A stretch of 64,000 nucleotides of DNA from positions 186,001 through 250,000 of the forward strand of contig NZ_JAJOYU010000002.1 of the NCBI RefSeq assembly GCF_021290985.1, in the 5' to 3' direction. Origin of the DNA: Rheinheimera soli. Lineage in GTDB: Bacteria; Pseudomonadota; Gammaproteobacteria; Enterobacterales; Alteromonadaceae. This document shows, in pieces, positions 27,856-37,301 of the stretch. The translations under genes were made by a program, and so were the position numbers. The notes beneath the pieces are model-generated. The model had not been told where the DNA came from. It searched no databases and saw only the letters and a program-made list of their open reading frames with translations. Positions within the stretch are counted from its first letter, which is position 1. Each line of letters starts with the position of its first letter.

Positions 27856-27899
27856 TCGGGACGACCCAATAGCGCATCAATAATTCGGGGACGACCCCA
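27856..27899 (+). ncRNA. Guanidine-II (mini-ykkC) riboswitch
   Basis: Two short hairpins share the loop ACGA: GGG-ACGA-CCC at 27858-27867 and GGGG-ACGA-CCCC at 27887-27898, joined by 19 bases. Two stems capped by ACGR define the guanidine-II class. The second hairpin ends 23 bases before the start codon of a SugE/Gdx exporter, the commonest target of this class. Guanidine binding is expected to dock the loops and free the ribosome-binding site. Confidence 0.92.
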
Positions 27900-27921
27900 A
27901 CTTCAAAAACTGGAATACCTT

Positions 27922-28236
27922 ATGAACTGGTTATTGCTTGTTGTGGCTGGCTTATTGGAAGTCGGCTGGGCCGTGGGTTTGAAATACACTGAAGGTTTTA
28001 CCAAGTTCTGGCCCTCTGTCTGGACTCTAGGCGCTATGCTGTTAAGCATTACTATGCTCGGACTTGCGATGCGGGACTTACCTGTAGGTACAGCTTATGC
28101 GGTCTGGACCGGTATTGGTGCTGTTGGCACAGTGATAGTCGGCATTTACCTGCTAGGCGACCCGGCAACCGCTGGACGCCTCATTAGTATTGGTTTGATT
28201 TTGTTAGGTATTATTGGTTTAAAACTAAGTAGTTAA
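27922..28236 (+). CDS. sugE: SugE/Gdx guanidinium exporter (SMR family)
   Basis: Small multidrug resistance-type protein of 104 residues with four membrane helices. Glu13 in [16 protein letters not shown] is the essential proton/substrate glutamate. The Gdx subtype exports guanidinium in exchange for protons, and the guanidine-II riboswitch directly upstream supports that. The start is [10 protein letters not shown]; a longer open frame begins inside the riboswitch and is rejected. Confidence 0.93.
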   Translation: MNWLLLVVAGLLEVGWAVGLKYTEGFTKFWPSVWTLGAMLLSITMLGLAMRDLPVGTAYAVWTGIGAVGTVIVGIYLLGDPATAGRLISIGLILLGIIGLKLSS

Positions 28237-28243
28237 TAAGATT

Positions 28244-28267
28244 GGGCCACTGCATGTGGCCCTTTTT
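28244..28267 (+). terminator. Terminator of sugE
   Basis: GGGCCAC, loop TGCAT, GTGGCCC, then five T, beginning eight bases after the sugE stop. Confidence 0.92.
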
Positions 28268-28282
28268 ACATAAAAACAAAAA

Positions 28283-29824
28283 CTACAAGCTAATATGCTG
28301 ACGCACCCTTTCACCTAAACCAACACCTGCTTCTGACATCGTCAGGTAAGTGTGATCAGCACCAGCGTCTAAAATCGCAGCAGCTTCATCTTTATGCATA
28401 CTGTGCGATACGATTAAGCCGCTAAAGCCCGCTTGTCCCAGTTTTTTGGTGGCTATCACTTTGGCTTCCACATCATTTAAGCAAAGTACGACAGCTTTAA
28501 TACCAACCAGTTTTAAGCCTTGCCAAAACACCTGGTCCTCTGCATCGGCAAAGAGTACGTTATTACCTTTTTCCTGATGTTCCGCTACTTTAGATGGATC
28601 CGAATCCAGTGCAACCAAATGGCATTTGTGCTCCAAGTATTCATAAGCAGCAGACCCAGTGCGGCCCATACCCATAATCAAGACTTCTGCCTCGCCCAGA
28701 GACACAGGTTGCTCATCTGGATGGTGAATATCCCGCTCGTACGGAATAAGCCGGTGTGCCAAACGTTCATACAAAGGGTGAGCAAAGCGGTTTAGCGGGG
28801 CTGAAACTACAAAAGATAAAGCCACAGTTAAGGCCAATGGGATCAAAAATTGTGGCATCACACTGGCGGCTACAATCAAAGCAAACTCGCTGTAATTACT
28901 CAGGGCTAAACCCGATAAAAACGCACTACGGGCTCTTAACTTGAATAACACCAATAAGGCAAAAAACAGCACAGCTTTGAAAGGCAATAACACTGTCATC
29001 AAAGCGGCAAATAACCAGGCTTGCTGATCAGGTAAACCTCCTAAACCAATTTTGAGGAAAAAACCCACCAGGAAAAACTCTTTTAAGCCCCATAAAGTTT
29101 TAGACAGCTCCCCTGCTCTGTTGTGCCCAGCAAGCAAAGCACCAAATACCAAAGCCCCTAATTCAGAGCTTAACCCTATAGCAAGAAAACCTGAGCCGCC
29201 TATAACCACTGCCAACAGCACACCAAATAAAATTTGTAAGTCATCATGACCTGTTAAATCCATCAGCTTATAAAGCAGAGGTCTTAGCAGAGGCACCAGC
29301 AGCACCAGTAAAGCAAAAGGGGATGGCGTGATGCCCTGAGTAAAACTCAAGAGTCCCATCGCAATTAAATCCTGCATAACCAGTATGCCTATGGCAACCC
29401 GGCCGTGAAAAGCCCGAATTTCCCTTTTGCCTTCCAGTACTTTAGCGGCCAGTACAGTGCTTGAAAACGCCAAAGCGGCAGCCAGCATCAAGGCGTAATA
29501 CCAGTCTGGTTCAAAGGTCAGATAAATGATGGGGGTATAGAGCAAGACTGAGCTGGCAAAATGCGCCAGACTGCCGCCTAATACTTCGGGTTTACCCAAA
29601 CTGCGGATATTAAGTTTTAAACCAACGGTAAACAGCAGCAACAACACACCTAAGTGGGCAACATGGGCAATAATGGCATTGCCTTCTTTGGGTAGGTCCA
29701 AATCTGTGGCAGTTGCAGTGATCATAAAGCCAGCAGCCAGATAACCAATCAATGGCGGCAAACCAATTAAGCGCACTAACAAACCTAAGCTAAAGGCAAA
29801 ACCTATCCATACTGCTTCTAACAT
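28283..29824 (-). CDS. Kef/CPA2-type cation:proton antiporter with NAD-binding domain
   Basis: The 513-residue inner-membrane protein has a CPA2 transport domain of about 11-12 helices (residues 1-370) and a C-terminal TrkA-N/RCK Rossmann domain starting at EVLIMGMGRTGSAAYEYLE. It probably exchanges K+ or Na+ for H+ under control of a nucleotide or glutathione-type ligand, like KefB/KefC or YbaL. The exact ion and ligand cannot be read from the sequence. The next gene on the strand is an MgtC-like protein. Confidence 0.85.
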   Translation of the reverse strand: MLEAVWIGFAFSLGLLVRLIGLPPLIGYLAAGFMITATATDLDLPKEGNAIIAHVAHLGVLLLLFTVGLKLNIRSLGKPEVLGGSLAHFASSVLLYTPIIYLTFEPDWYYALMLAAALAFSSTVLAAKVLEGKREIRAFHGRVAIGILVMQDLIAMGLLSFTQGITPSPFALLVLLVPLLRPLLYKLMDLTGHDDLQILFGVLLAVVIGGSGFLAIGLSSELGALVFGALLAGHNRAGELSKTLWGLKEFFLVGFFLKIGLGGLPDQQAWLFAALMTVLLPFKAVLFFALLVLFKLRARSAFLSGLALSNYSEFALIVAASVMPQFLIPLALTVALSFVVSAPLNRFAHPLYERLAHRLIPYERDIHHPDEQPVSLGEAEVLIMGMGRTGSAAYEYLEHKCHLVALDSDPSKVAEHQEKGNNVLFADAEDQVFWQGLKLVGIKAVVLCLNDVEAKVIATKKLGQAGFSGLIVSHSMHKDEAAAILDAGADHTYLTMSEAGVGLGERVRQHISL

Positions 29825-29847
29825 AACATTCCTGTATTTAGTGTTTA

Positions 29848-30408
29848 TTACTTGCCTTCATCAGGCTCTGAGTCATGGCTTTTATTTGCTTCTGTTTTTC
29901 GGGAGATCCAGTCTTTTGTGGTTCTGTGCACGCCACGACGCAATGCGCTGCTGGCGTTTTCCAGAGTATCTACTCCGGTAAGAACCCCTACGACCACGAC
30001 AGACAACCAAATCGCCACCTGATAATGGCCCAGACCTGTAGCTACCCCTATGGCTGCCAGCACCCAAATAGTCGCGGCAGATGTCACGCCAACCACTATA
30101 CCTTCACGAGTCAGCATCACGCCTGCGCCAAGAAAACCTATACCAGTCACCACCTGGCCGATAATACGGCTTGGATCTGTGACCACTTGCCCAACCAAAC
30201 GGCTGGAGTCAACCACTGAATGCCCCAGCGGTAAGGACAAAGCAACGAATAAATAAGTCCCCATAGTGATCAAAATAGAAGTTCGGATCCCTGCGGGTTT
30301 GCCGCGTAGCTGACGTTCCAGACCAACAATACTGCCTGCTAATAAGGTGACACCTATGGCTTGCCAGGATAATGGGCTGATATCAAACCAGGCTGGGTCC
30401 AGCATCAT
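29848..30408 (-). CDS. MgtC/SapB family membrane protein
   Basis: About 186 residues with four to five membrane helices. The family signature GSIVGLERQLRGKPAGIRTSILITMG and VTGIGFLGAGVMLTREG are plain. MgtC-like proteins act in magnesium starvation, pH homeostasis and, in pathogens, inhibition of the F1Fo ATPase. Two adjacent ATG codons overlap the end of the upstream gene, with a run of seven G as the ribosome-binding site; either could start. A longer open frame overlaps the upstream gene more and is unlikely. Confidence 0.85.
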   Translation of the reverse strand: MMLDPAWFDISPLSWQAIGVTLLAGSIVGLERQLRGKPAGIRTSILITMGTYLFVALSLPLGHSVVDSSRLVGQVVTDPSRIIGQVVTGIGFLGAGVMLTREGIVVGVTSAATIWVLAAIGVATGLGHYQVAIWLSVVVVGVLTGVDTLENASSALRRGVHRTTKDWISRKTEANKSHDSEPDEGK

Positions 30409-30656
30409 AATGCCCCCCCAGCCAATGATTTTTCCGCATTGCGCGCACGGGCAGCTTTCCATTCAGCTTCTGTCATGGGCACAGTTTCACCCAAACTGCG
30501 GGCTACCGCTTTACGCTGCTGAATATTAATGGCTATTTGTTGGTACTCTTCTGGCGTTTTTCGGCGCCAGTCGACTATTTCATCCATATGGCGGTAACAA
30601 CCAACACAAATTTTTTCGTCATTTAGCCTGCAGCAGGCCACACAAGGAGATTCCAC
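30405..30656 (-). CDS. DUF1289 Cys-rich small protein
   Basis: An 83-residue protein with the family signature MESPCVACCRLNDEKICVGCYRHMDEIVDW, in which four cysteines probably bind a metal, followed by the usual WRRKTPEE. The molecular role is unknown. It overlaps the MgtC-like gene and is likely co-transcribed with it. Confidence 0.85.
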   Translation of the reverse strand: MESPCVACCRLNDEKICVGCYRHMDEIVDWRRKTPEEYQQIAINIQQRKAVARSLGETVPMTEAEWKAARARNAEKSLAGGAL

Positions 30657-30839
30657 TTCAACTCCGGCTTTTATTCTAACTCACTCCAGTGTAACCACTT
30701 TTTGATGCAGGCCAAAGTTTTACTCCAAACTAAGGTAATCAGTCGGATAAGTCTGGCTTTTAACCGCAGTTTTGCTGCAGAGACTTTACCCGGCTTTCGC
30801 TTTGTGGCAGCGTACGGGCAACCAACAAGAGGTCCACTG

Positions 30840-33800
30840 ATGAAAAACTATAACTACAGTCTGATTGCCCTGGCTTTATGCTCCACTCTGGCCATTGCAG
30901 CCGATGATAAAAAACCAAGCTGGAATGTCGATAAACCTACTGGGAAATTCACTGATATCAAAATCAACGTGCAACAAGGCACCTGGATGAATGTCAGTGT
31001 CAGTCCTGACGGCAAAACCATTGCCTTTGATTTATTGGGCGATATTTACACCATGCCGATCGGAGGAGGCAAAGCCAAAGCCCTGACTTCAGATATTGGC
31101 TGGCAAATGCAGCCGGTATTCAGTCCGGATGGCAAATACATTGCCTTTACCAGCGATCAGGGCGGTGGCGATAATATTTGGGTAATGAAAGCAGATGGCT
31201 CGGATCAAAAAGCCGTCACAGAAGAGACCTTCCGTTTATTAAACAGCCCGGCCTGGAGCCCGGATGGCGAATTTATCGTCGCCCGTAAACACTTTACCGC
31301 CAGCCGTTCTTTAGGTGCAGGCGAAGTATGGCAATACCATAAATCAGGTGGGGCAGGTGTGATGTTAACCGCCAAAGCCAATGATCAAAAAGACCTCGGA
31401 GAGCCGGCCTTTTCACCTGATGGTAACTACATTTATTTTTCTCAGGATGATACGCCGGGCAAAACCTTCCATTACAGCAAAGACTCAGAACAAGGCATTT
31501 ATGTTATTAAACGTTTTGAGCGTGAAACCGGCAAAATTGATGTGCTGTTGCAAGGTGCTGGTGGCGCTATCCGACCTACACCATCCCCTGATGGTAAATA
31601 TCTGGCTTATATCCGCCGTGTCGATTTCCAAACCAGCTTATTTTTATACAATTTAGAAAGTGGCGAACACACGCAACTGGATAACCAGCTTGACCGTGAT
31701 ATGCAGGAAACCTGGGCTATTCATGGCGTTTATCCAACCTTAAGCTGGACACCGGATAACAAAAAGCTGGTGTATTGGGCCGGCGGTAAAATCAACAGTC
31801 TGGATATTGCCAGCAAAAGCAAAACAGATATTCCGTTTTCTGTTGATCGCAGCAAAACCATACAAACTGCGGTGAAATTCAAACAGGATTTAGACAAAGA
31901 TCAGCTGGACGTCAAAGTGCTGGGCAACCTGCATATGTCGCCTGATGGTAAAAAAGCTGTGTATTCGGCTTTAGGTCATTTATATATCAAAGACTTAAAA
32001 TCAGGTTCAGCCAAACGTTTAACCAGCCAGAATGACCACTTTGAGTTTTACCCTCAATTCTCCCGTGATGGCAGCAAGCTGGTGTATGTCAGTTGGCACG
32101 ACACAGAACAAGGTCGGGTCAAACTGCTGGATTTAGCTTCAGGTCAAAGCCGTGATTTAACCCCTGAACCAGGTAAATACGTTGAACCCACCTTCAGCCC
32201 TGATGGCCGCACTGTGGTTTACCGTAAATCCGGGGCTGGCTCTTTACTGGATAAAAAGTGGTCACTAAATACTGGCCTGTATCTGGTCACTGTTAGTGGC
32301 GCAGAGCAGCCGAAACTTATCAGCCGCAATGGTTTTGCCCCTATGTTTGGCAAAGACAACAAAAGAGTTTTTGCACAGGATTATGGCGAATCGCCGACAC
32401 TACTCAGCATAGATTTGGCCACAGAGCAGCAACGCACTTTATACACAGCTAAATACGGCACAGAATTTAAGCTGTCGCCTGATGGCAAGTATTTAGCTTT
32501 TGTCGATCGTTTTAAAGTGTACGTGACCCCTTTTACTGAGCGTGGCGCAGTGATAGATATCAGCGGCTCAGACAAGCAATTTCCAGTGAAACAGCTATCG
32601 GTTAAGGCTGGCACTGATATCAGCTGGACCTCTGACAGCAGCAGCTTGTACTGGCACTTAGGGCCAGAGTTGTACCACCACAGCATTGCCGGTTTGTTTG
32701 ACGTCAACAGCAAAGTGAAAGTCGATGCCAAAAACGGCAGCAATATTAGCTTTACTGTGCCTATGGACAAACCACAAGGCCAAATCGCTTTTGTCGGTGG
32801 TCAGGTGATTACAATGGAAGGTGACACAGTGCTGCAGGATGCAGTGGTGCTGGTCGAAGGCAATAAAATCAAAGCTGTGGGCACTAAAGAGCAGGTAAAA
32901 GTGCCAGCGGGCGCTGAAGTCATCGACATCAGCGGCAAAACTTTATTGCCAGGCTTATTTGATGCTCATGCGCATGGCGCTCAGGGCGTGAATCAGCTGA
33001 TCCCACAACAAAACTATGCCAACTACGCAAGCCTAGCTTTGGGTGTCACTTCGATTCATGACCCGTCGAATGATACTCAGGAAATATTTACTGCCAGTGA
33101 GATGCAAAAAGCAGGCATCACAGTGGGCCCACGGATATTTTCTACTGGTACTATTTTGTATGGTGCTTATGGTGCAGGGTATACCTCGCACATTGACAGC
33201 CTGGACGATGCCAAATTCCATCTGGAACGGCTGAAAAAAGTCGGTGCTTTTTCAGTCAAGAGCTACAACCAGCCACGCCGCGATCAGCGTCAACAGGTGA
33301 TTGAAGCTGCGCGTGAACTTGAGATGATGGTTGTGCCTGAAGGTGGCTCTTTAATGCAGCATAACCTCAGTATGGTGGTAGACGGTCATACCACGCTGGA
33401 GCACTCTTTGGCTGCTGCTGTGCTTTATGATGACGTGAAGCAATTATGGCAACAAAGCAACACAGCCTATACCCCAACCTTAGTGGTGGCGTACGGCGGT
33501 ATCTTTGGTGAAAACTACTGGTACGATAAAACCGACGTATGGAAGCATCCACGCTTAAGCCAGTATGTGCCGGCTGATGAACTGCGTCCACGTAGTATGC
33601 GCCGCCCTAAAGCACCGGACCACCACTACAACCATATCTCGATCGCAAAAATGGCGAAAGAGTTATCCGACTTAGGAGTGGTCACTAATATTGGCGCTCA
33701 CGGCCAGCGTGAAAGTTTAGGCGCTCATTGGGAAATCTGGATGTTTGCGCAAGGGGGCATGAGCCCGCTTGAAGCTTTAAAAACTGCGACTATCAATCCA

Positions 33801-34019
33801 GCCAAGACTTTTGGCATGGATCACCAGTTAGGTTCCATCAAAGCAGGCAAACTGGCCGACCTGATTATCCTGGATGCCGATCCGCTGAATAATATTCAGG
33901 ACACTGACAAAGTGAAATACACCATGGTCAATGGCCGTTTGTATGACGCAGAATCGATGAACCAGGTGTATCCTGAGAAAAAACAACGGGCACCTTGGTT
34001 TTTTAGTCCAAAAAGCTAA
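30840..34019 (+). CDS. Secreted TolB-propeller/amidohydrolase fusion protein
   Basis: The 1059-residue protein starts with a signal peptide (MKNYNYSLIALALCSTLAIAA), behind AGAGG. The N-terminal two thirds (about 40-660) are PD40/TolB-like beta-propeller repeats, with many SPDGK motifs. The C-terminal third is an amidohydrolase metal-dependent domain: LFDAHAHG holds the HxH pair, with TTLEHSLAA and NIGAHGQRESLGAHWE later, and the closing KAGKLADLIILDADPL is typical. It probably hydrolyses a peptide-like or cyclic amide substrate in the periplasm. An in-frame ATG at 30702 is open but precedes the signal peptide and is rejected. Confidence 0.88.
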   Translation: MKNYNYSLIALALCSTLAIAADDKKPSWNVDKPTGKFTDIKINVQQGTWMNVSVSPDGKTIAFDLLGDIYTMPIGGGKAKALTSDIGWQMQPVFSPDGKYIAFTSDQGGGDNIWVMKADGSDQKAVTEETFRLLNSPAWSPDGEFIVARKHFTASRSLGAGEVWQYHKSGGAGVMLTAKANDQKDLGEPAFSPDGNYIYFSQDDTPGKTFHYSKDSEQGIYVIKRFERETGKIDVLLQGAGGAIRPTPSPDGKYLAYIRRVDFQTSLFLYNLESGEHTQLDNQLDRDMQETWAIHGVYPTLSWTPDNKKLVYWAGGKINSLDIASKSKTDIPFSVDRSKTIQTAVKFKQDLDKDQLDVKVLGNLHMSPDGKKAVYSALGHLYIKDLKSGSAKRLTSQNDHFEFYPQFSRDGSKLVYVSWHDTEQGRVKLLDLASGQSRDLTPEPGKYVEPTFSPDGRTVVYRKSGAGSLLDKKWSLNTGLYLVTVSGAEQPKLISRNGFAPMFGKDNKRVFAQDYGESPTLLSIDLATEQQRTLYTAKYGTEFKLSPDGKYLAFVDRFKVYVTPFTERGAVIDISGSDKQFPVKQLSVKAGTDISWTSDSSSLYWHLGPELYHHSIAGLFDVNSKVKVDAKNGSNISFTVPMDKPQGQIAFVGGQVITMEGDTVLQDAVVLVEGNKIKAVGTKEQVKVPAGAEVIDISGKTLLPGLFDAHAHGAQGVNQLIPQQNYANYASLALGVTSIHDPSNDTQEIFTASEMQKAGITVGPRIFSTGTILYGAYGAGYTSHIDSLDDAKFHLERLKKVGAFSVKSYNQPRRDQRQQVIEAARELEMMVVPEGGSLMQHNLSMVVDGHTTLEHSLAAAVLYDDVKQLWQQSNTAYTPTLVVAYGGIFGENYWYDKTDVWKHPRLSQYVPADELRPRSMRRPKAPDHHYNHISIAKMAKELSDLGVVTNIGAHGQRESLGAHWEIWMFAQGGMSPLEALKTATINPAKTFGMDHQLGSIKAGKLADLIILDADPLNNIQDTDKVKYTMVNGRLYDAESMNQVYPEKKQRAPWFFSPKS

Positions 34020-34105
34020 GAGTTGATTAGTTTGAATTGGAAGTATGCGCTCAGTCTTAGCTTCAGTGAAACGGCTTTGCTTGGCTGATATACTTCTTTC
34101 CCCCC

Positions 34106-34129
34106 AAAACCGGCTCCGGCCGGTTTTTT
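34106..34129 (+). terminator. Terminator of the amidohydrolase gene
   Basis: AAAACCGGC and GCCGGTTTT form a nine-base-pair stem around a TCCG tetraloop, followed by TTC, with further T on the plus strand. It lies about 90 bases past the stop codon. Confidence 0.85.
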
Positions 34130-34239
34130 CTTTAAACAAATTGCCATGCTTAGTTTGCTTCTGTAATTTTGACTGCTAGGATCTGAACAGATATTCGCAT
34201 TTAAGCCCATTTCTTTGTTTTTCCGAGGCTTTTCCTACT

Positions 34240-37206
34240 ATGCATCCAATTTTCATATGGTCGTTGTTATTCGCTTTGCTGATGTTGCTTCCCTGCTCTT
34301 TATTGGCCTCCATGCAATTCTCATCTTTGGCACAACAGCATCCAGATGCGCCTTTAATCAGTTACGACATCAAACAAGATCAGAAAGGCTACATCTGGTT
34401 TGCCAGTGAGCTGGATGGTCTGCAACGTTTTGATGGGTATGAATTGAGCCACAGGAAGATACTGACAGACAAAGAACTTCAGTCCGCTATGGCCAATGTC
34501 AACCAGCTACTAGTCGACAGCCAGCAGCGACTTTGGGTTAGTACCTGGGGTCAGGGTGTGACCTTGTTGGACCAACAACTCACTATCAGCATGCGTTATC
34601 ACACCAAAGCTAATCCGGCACAACAACTCCCTTCTGACAGAGCTCAGAGTTTTTTTGAAGATCAGCAACAAAGAATATGGATAGGTACAGTAGAAGGACT
34701 CCGTTATGTGCATGCGGCAGATCCTTCCAGCTTGCATCAGGTTCAACTCTTGCCTGATTTAAGGGTGTGGCAAGTGATGCAATCCGACGACGGTACTCTG
34801 TGGCTGGCAACCTCAAGAGGTTTGTACAGTTTGTCGGAAGATTTAACAGAGTTGCAGCACAAGCCATTGCCTGCGCTCTCAGAGGAAGATGTCAGCCTGA
34901 ATCCAGCCGAGATCCGCACCCTGGTGTTGGTAGATCAAGGAATTTGGCTTGGTACTCAGCTTGGCTTGTTTTTCTTTAGCTTTGAGCTTGGGCAAGTCAC
35001 CTCACGTTACCCGGCTGAATTTGGTGTGATCAATACGTTGTTTCAACCAGAACCGGGCCAGCTTTGGGTGGGCAGCGGCGCAGGTTTGTTCAAAATAAAC
35101 ACCGGATTGGCGCAACCTCAAACGCCAGAACACTTTTTGCAAACCGCAGATATCCGTAAGTTTTTTAAAGACCAAACCGGAGTCATTTGGGTAGCAAGCC
35201 GCAACAGAGGGGTCTTTAAAGTGAACCCTTTGCCTCAAAATTTCAAGGCAGTACCGCTGCCGCTTAAACCCGGCATGGCAGAAAAAACCTTAAGACGTAT
35301 TTACAGTCAGACCATTATCGACGACAGGATTTGGCTTGGGGTGGATCATGATCTGGTCAGTTACGATCTCAAACAACAACACTGGCAAACACACCGCTTA
35401 CCCACCCGTCGCCCCCACAATCAAATTCAGGCCGTAACCCGGGATCATCAAGGGCAGTATTGGGTCGGTACTGATTTGGGGTTGTTTGTATCAGTTGCAC
35501 CGGAACAAGAATTCAGTCAACAGGCTTTACCTGATGCCATCAGGCAGCTTGCCGGCATCACTTCAGTGGCAGCAGATGCTGATGGTTCGTTATGGCTTGG
35601 CATTTGGGAAAAGGGCCTGGTGAAGTGGCCACAACAAAACCCACAAGGACAACTTGAACACTACAGTATTACTTCACAACCAGGCGACGCCGTGATCAGC
35701 ATTATCAGCGATACCTCAGACAGCATCTGGATGGTGAGTCGCTTCAGTGGTTTGTATAGCTTAGAGCGCAGCACAGGGATGATCACGCGCTACCATAGCG
35801 GAGCCAACAGCCTGATACAGCTGCCCAGCGACGTTCTGCTTTGCCTTGAAAAACTCAACGAATACCAGTTATGGGTTTGCACCAATCAGGGGCTGTTTTT
35901 TATGGACTTAAAACAAAACCAGAGTGAACTTTATCAGGTGGCTCAGGGACTGCCGGACAACAGAGTGGTGGCCATCAATGCACAAGAGCCAGGTTCAGTC
36001 TGGGTCAGTACCAAAAGAGGTCTGGCTGAACTGAATTTAACCAGTAAAACCTTCAGGCGTTTTGCTGAAAAAGCCAATATCAATGCGTTGTTACTGGAAA
36101 CCAGAGCGCTGAACCGCACTGCGTCAGGCCAATTCTGGTTAGGTACTGCAGCGGGTTTGTATCAATTTACGCCGAGCCTGATGCAGGATTACAAATTTAA
36201 CGCCCCTATGGTGATCAGCAAACTCAAAGCCGATCAGCAACAATGGCTAGACCCACAAAGTTCAGAGCAGGGTCCAATAGAATTACCAGCTCATACCAAA
36301 GAGATCAGCATTCACTTCAGTTTTCTGGAGTATTTTTTCACCGATGGCCACCAGTATGAGTACAGATTCTCCGGCTCAGACCCCGAGTGGAATTACCTAG
36401 GTCACCAGCATCAGGTCAGCTTCAACAGATTGCCGCCTGGTCGTTACAGCTTTGAAGTACGAAACAGTCTGGAGCATTCAGAGCAAAGCACTGCCAGACT
36501 GCATTTTGTGATCCCAGCACCTTTATGGCAGGACAAGCGCCTCTGGTTGTTTGTTTGTCTGGTTGGCTTGTTATCAGTCTGGCTAATGTGGCAAGTACGG
36601 ACCCGTAATTTGCATCAACAAAACTCCAGGCTCAACGAACTTGTGAGCCAGCGAACTAAAGATTTGGAGCAAGCGAACTTAGCGCTGAACCAACAGGCCC
36701 GCACCGACTTTCTAACAAAGCTGCCTAACCGGTTGGCGTTTTCTGAACAGTTTGAATTACTGCAACGTCAGGCCATACGGCAAAAATCGCCTTTTACTTT
36801 AGTGCTGCTGGATATTGATCACTTTAAAGCCATTAATGATACCTATGGCCATGATGCAGGTGATGTGGTTTTGGCAAAAGTGGCGCAAAGTTTAACTCAA
36901 CGTTTGCGTCAACGGGATGTGCTGGCACGCTGGGGGGGTGAAGAGTTTATTTTATTATTGCCTGAAACCTCAGCAGAAGGTGCCCTTATTGTCTGCGAAG
37001 AGCTACGTCAAAGCCTGACGCAAATGAACATTCTGTATGATGAACAGCAGATTTCGGTCACAGCAACTTTGGGCTTGGCTCAACTGGATGACTTGCAACT
37101 GGAGCTGATCCGCTGGCAATCCGCCGCGGATCTGGCTTTGTATCAGGGCAAAAGAACAGGTCGCAATAAAGTAGTGCTGTATCAGGCTGATACAGCTCCA
37201 GGTTAA
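34240..37206 (+). CDS. Sensory diguanylate cyclase with periplasmic propeller
   Basis: A 988-residue protein with a signal peptide, two seven-bladed propellers of two-component-regulator type (Reg_prop repeats, about 30-650), a Y_Y_Y domain (about 690-760), one membrane helix (LWLFVCLVGLLSVWLMW), a coiled coil and a GGDEF domain. The catalytic motif is intact (ARWGGEEFILLLPE), so cyclic-di-GMP synthesis is expected. An RxxD inhibitory site is not obvious, because the stretch before GGEEF reads QRLRQRDVLARW. The ligand is unknown. Such propeller sensors often detect carbohydrates. Confidence 0.9.
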   Translation: MHPIFIWSLLFALLMLLPCSLLASMQFSSLAQQHPDAPLISYDIKQDQKGYIWFASELDGLQRFDGYELSHRKILTDKELQSAMANVNQLLVDSQQRLWVSTWGQGVTLLDQQLTISMRYHTKANPAQQLPSDRAQSFFEDQQQRIWIGTVEGLRYVHAADPSSLHQVQLLPDLRVWQVMQSDDGTLWLATSRGLYSLSEDLTELQHKPLPALSEEDVSLNPAEIRTLVLVDQGIWLGTQLGLFFFSFELGQVTSRYPAEFGVINTLFQPEPGQLWVGSGAGLFKINTGLAQPQTPEHFLQTADIRKFFKDQTGVIWVASRNRGVFKVNPLPQNFKAVPLPLKPGMAEKTLRRIYSQTIIDDRIWLGVDHDLVSYDLKQQHWQTHRLPTRRPHNQIQAVTRDHQGQYWVGTDLGLFVSVAPEQEFSQQALPDAIRQLAGITSVAADADGSLWLGIWEKGLVKWPQQNPQGQLEHYSITSQPGDAVISIISDTSDSIWMVSRFSGLYSLERSTGMITRYHSGANSLIQLPSDVLLCLEKLNEYQLWVCTNQGLFFMDLKQNQSELYQVAQGLPDNRVVAINAQEPGSVWVSTKRGLAELNLTSKTFRRFAEKANINALLLETRALNRTASGQFWLGTAAGLYQFTPSLMQDYKFNAPMVISKLKADQQQWLDPQSSEQGPIELPAHTKEISIHFSFLEYFFTDGHQYEYRFSGSDPEWNYLGHQHQVSFNRLPPGRYSFEVRNSLEHSEQSTARLHFVIPAPLWQDKRLWLFVCLVGLLSVWLMWQVRTRNLHQQNSRLNELVSQRTKDLEQANLALNQQARTDFLTKLPNRLAFSEQFELLQRQAIRQKSPFTLVLLDIDHFKAINDTYGHDAGDVVLAKVAQSLTQRLRQRDVLARWGGEEFILLLPETSAEGALIVCEELRQSLTQMNILYDEQQISVTATLGLAQLDDLQLELIRWQSAADLALYQGKRTGRNKVVLYQADTAPG

Positions 37207-37301
37207 CTAAGCTAAATAATCGAAAGAAAGCGGGCATATTTAGCCATATTCAGTCGAAGCCATAACTTCTATACTGCTTTTTTCAGTTCTGGAGTGATGT
37301 C

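Noticed and set aside
27817-27921. 35-codon N-terminal extension of sugE
   Set aside because: It would translate through the guanidine-II riboswitch; SugE proteins begin at [10 protein letters not shown].
30702-30839. 46-codon extension of the TolB/amidohydrolase protein
   Set aside because: It precedes a clear signal peptide and has no matching ribosome-binding site; AGAGG precedes the internal ATG.
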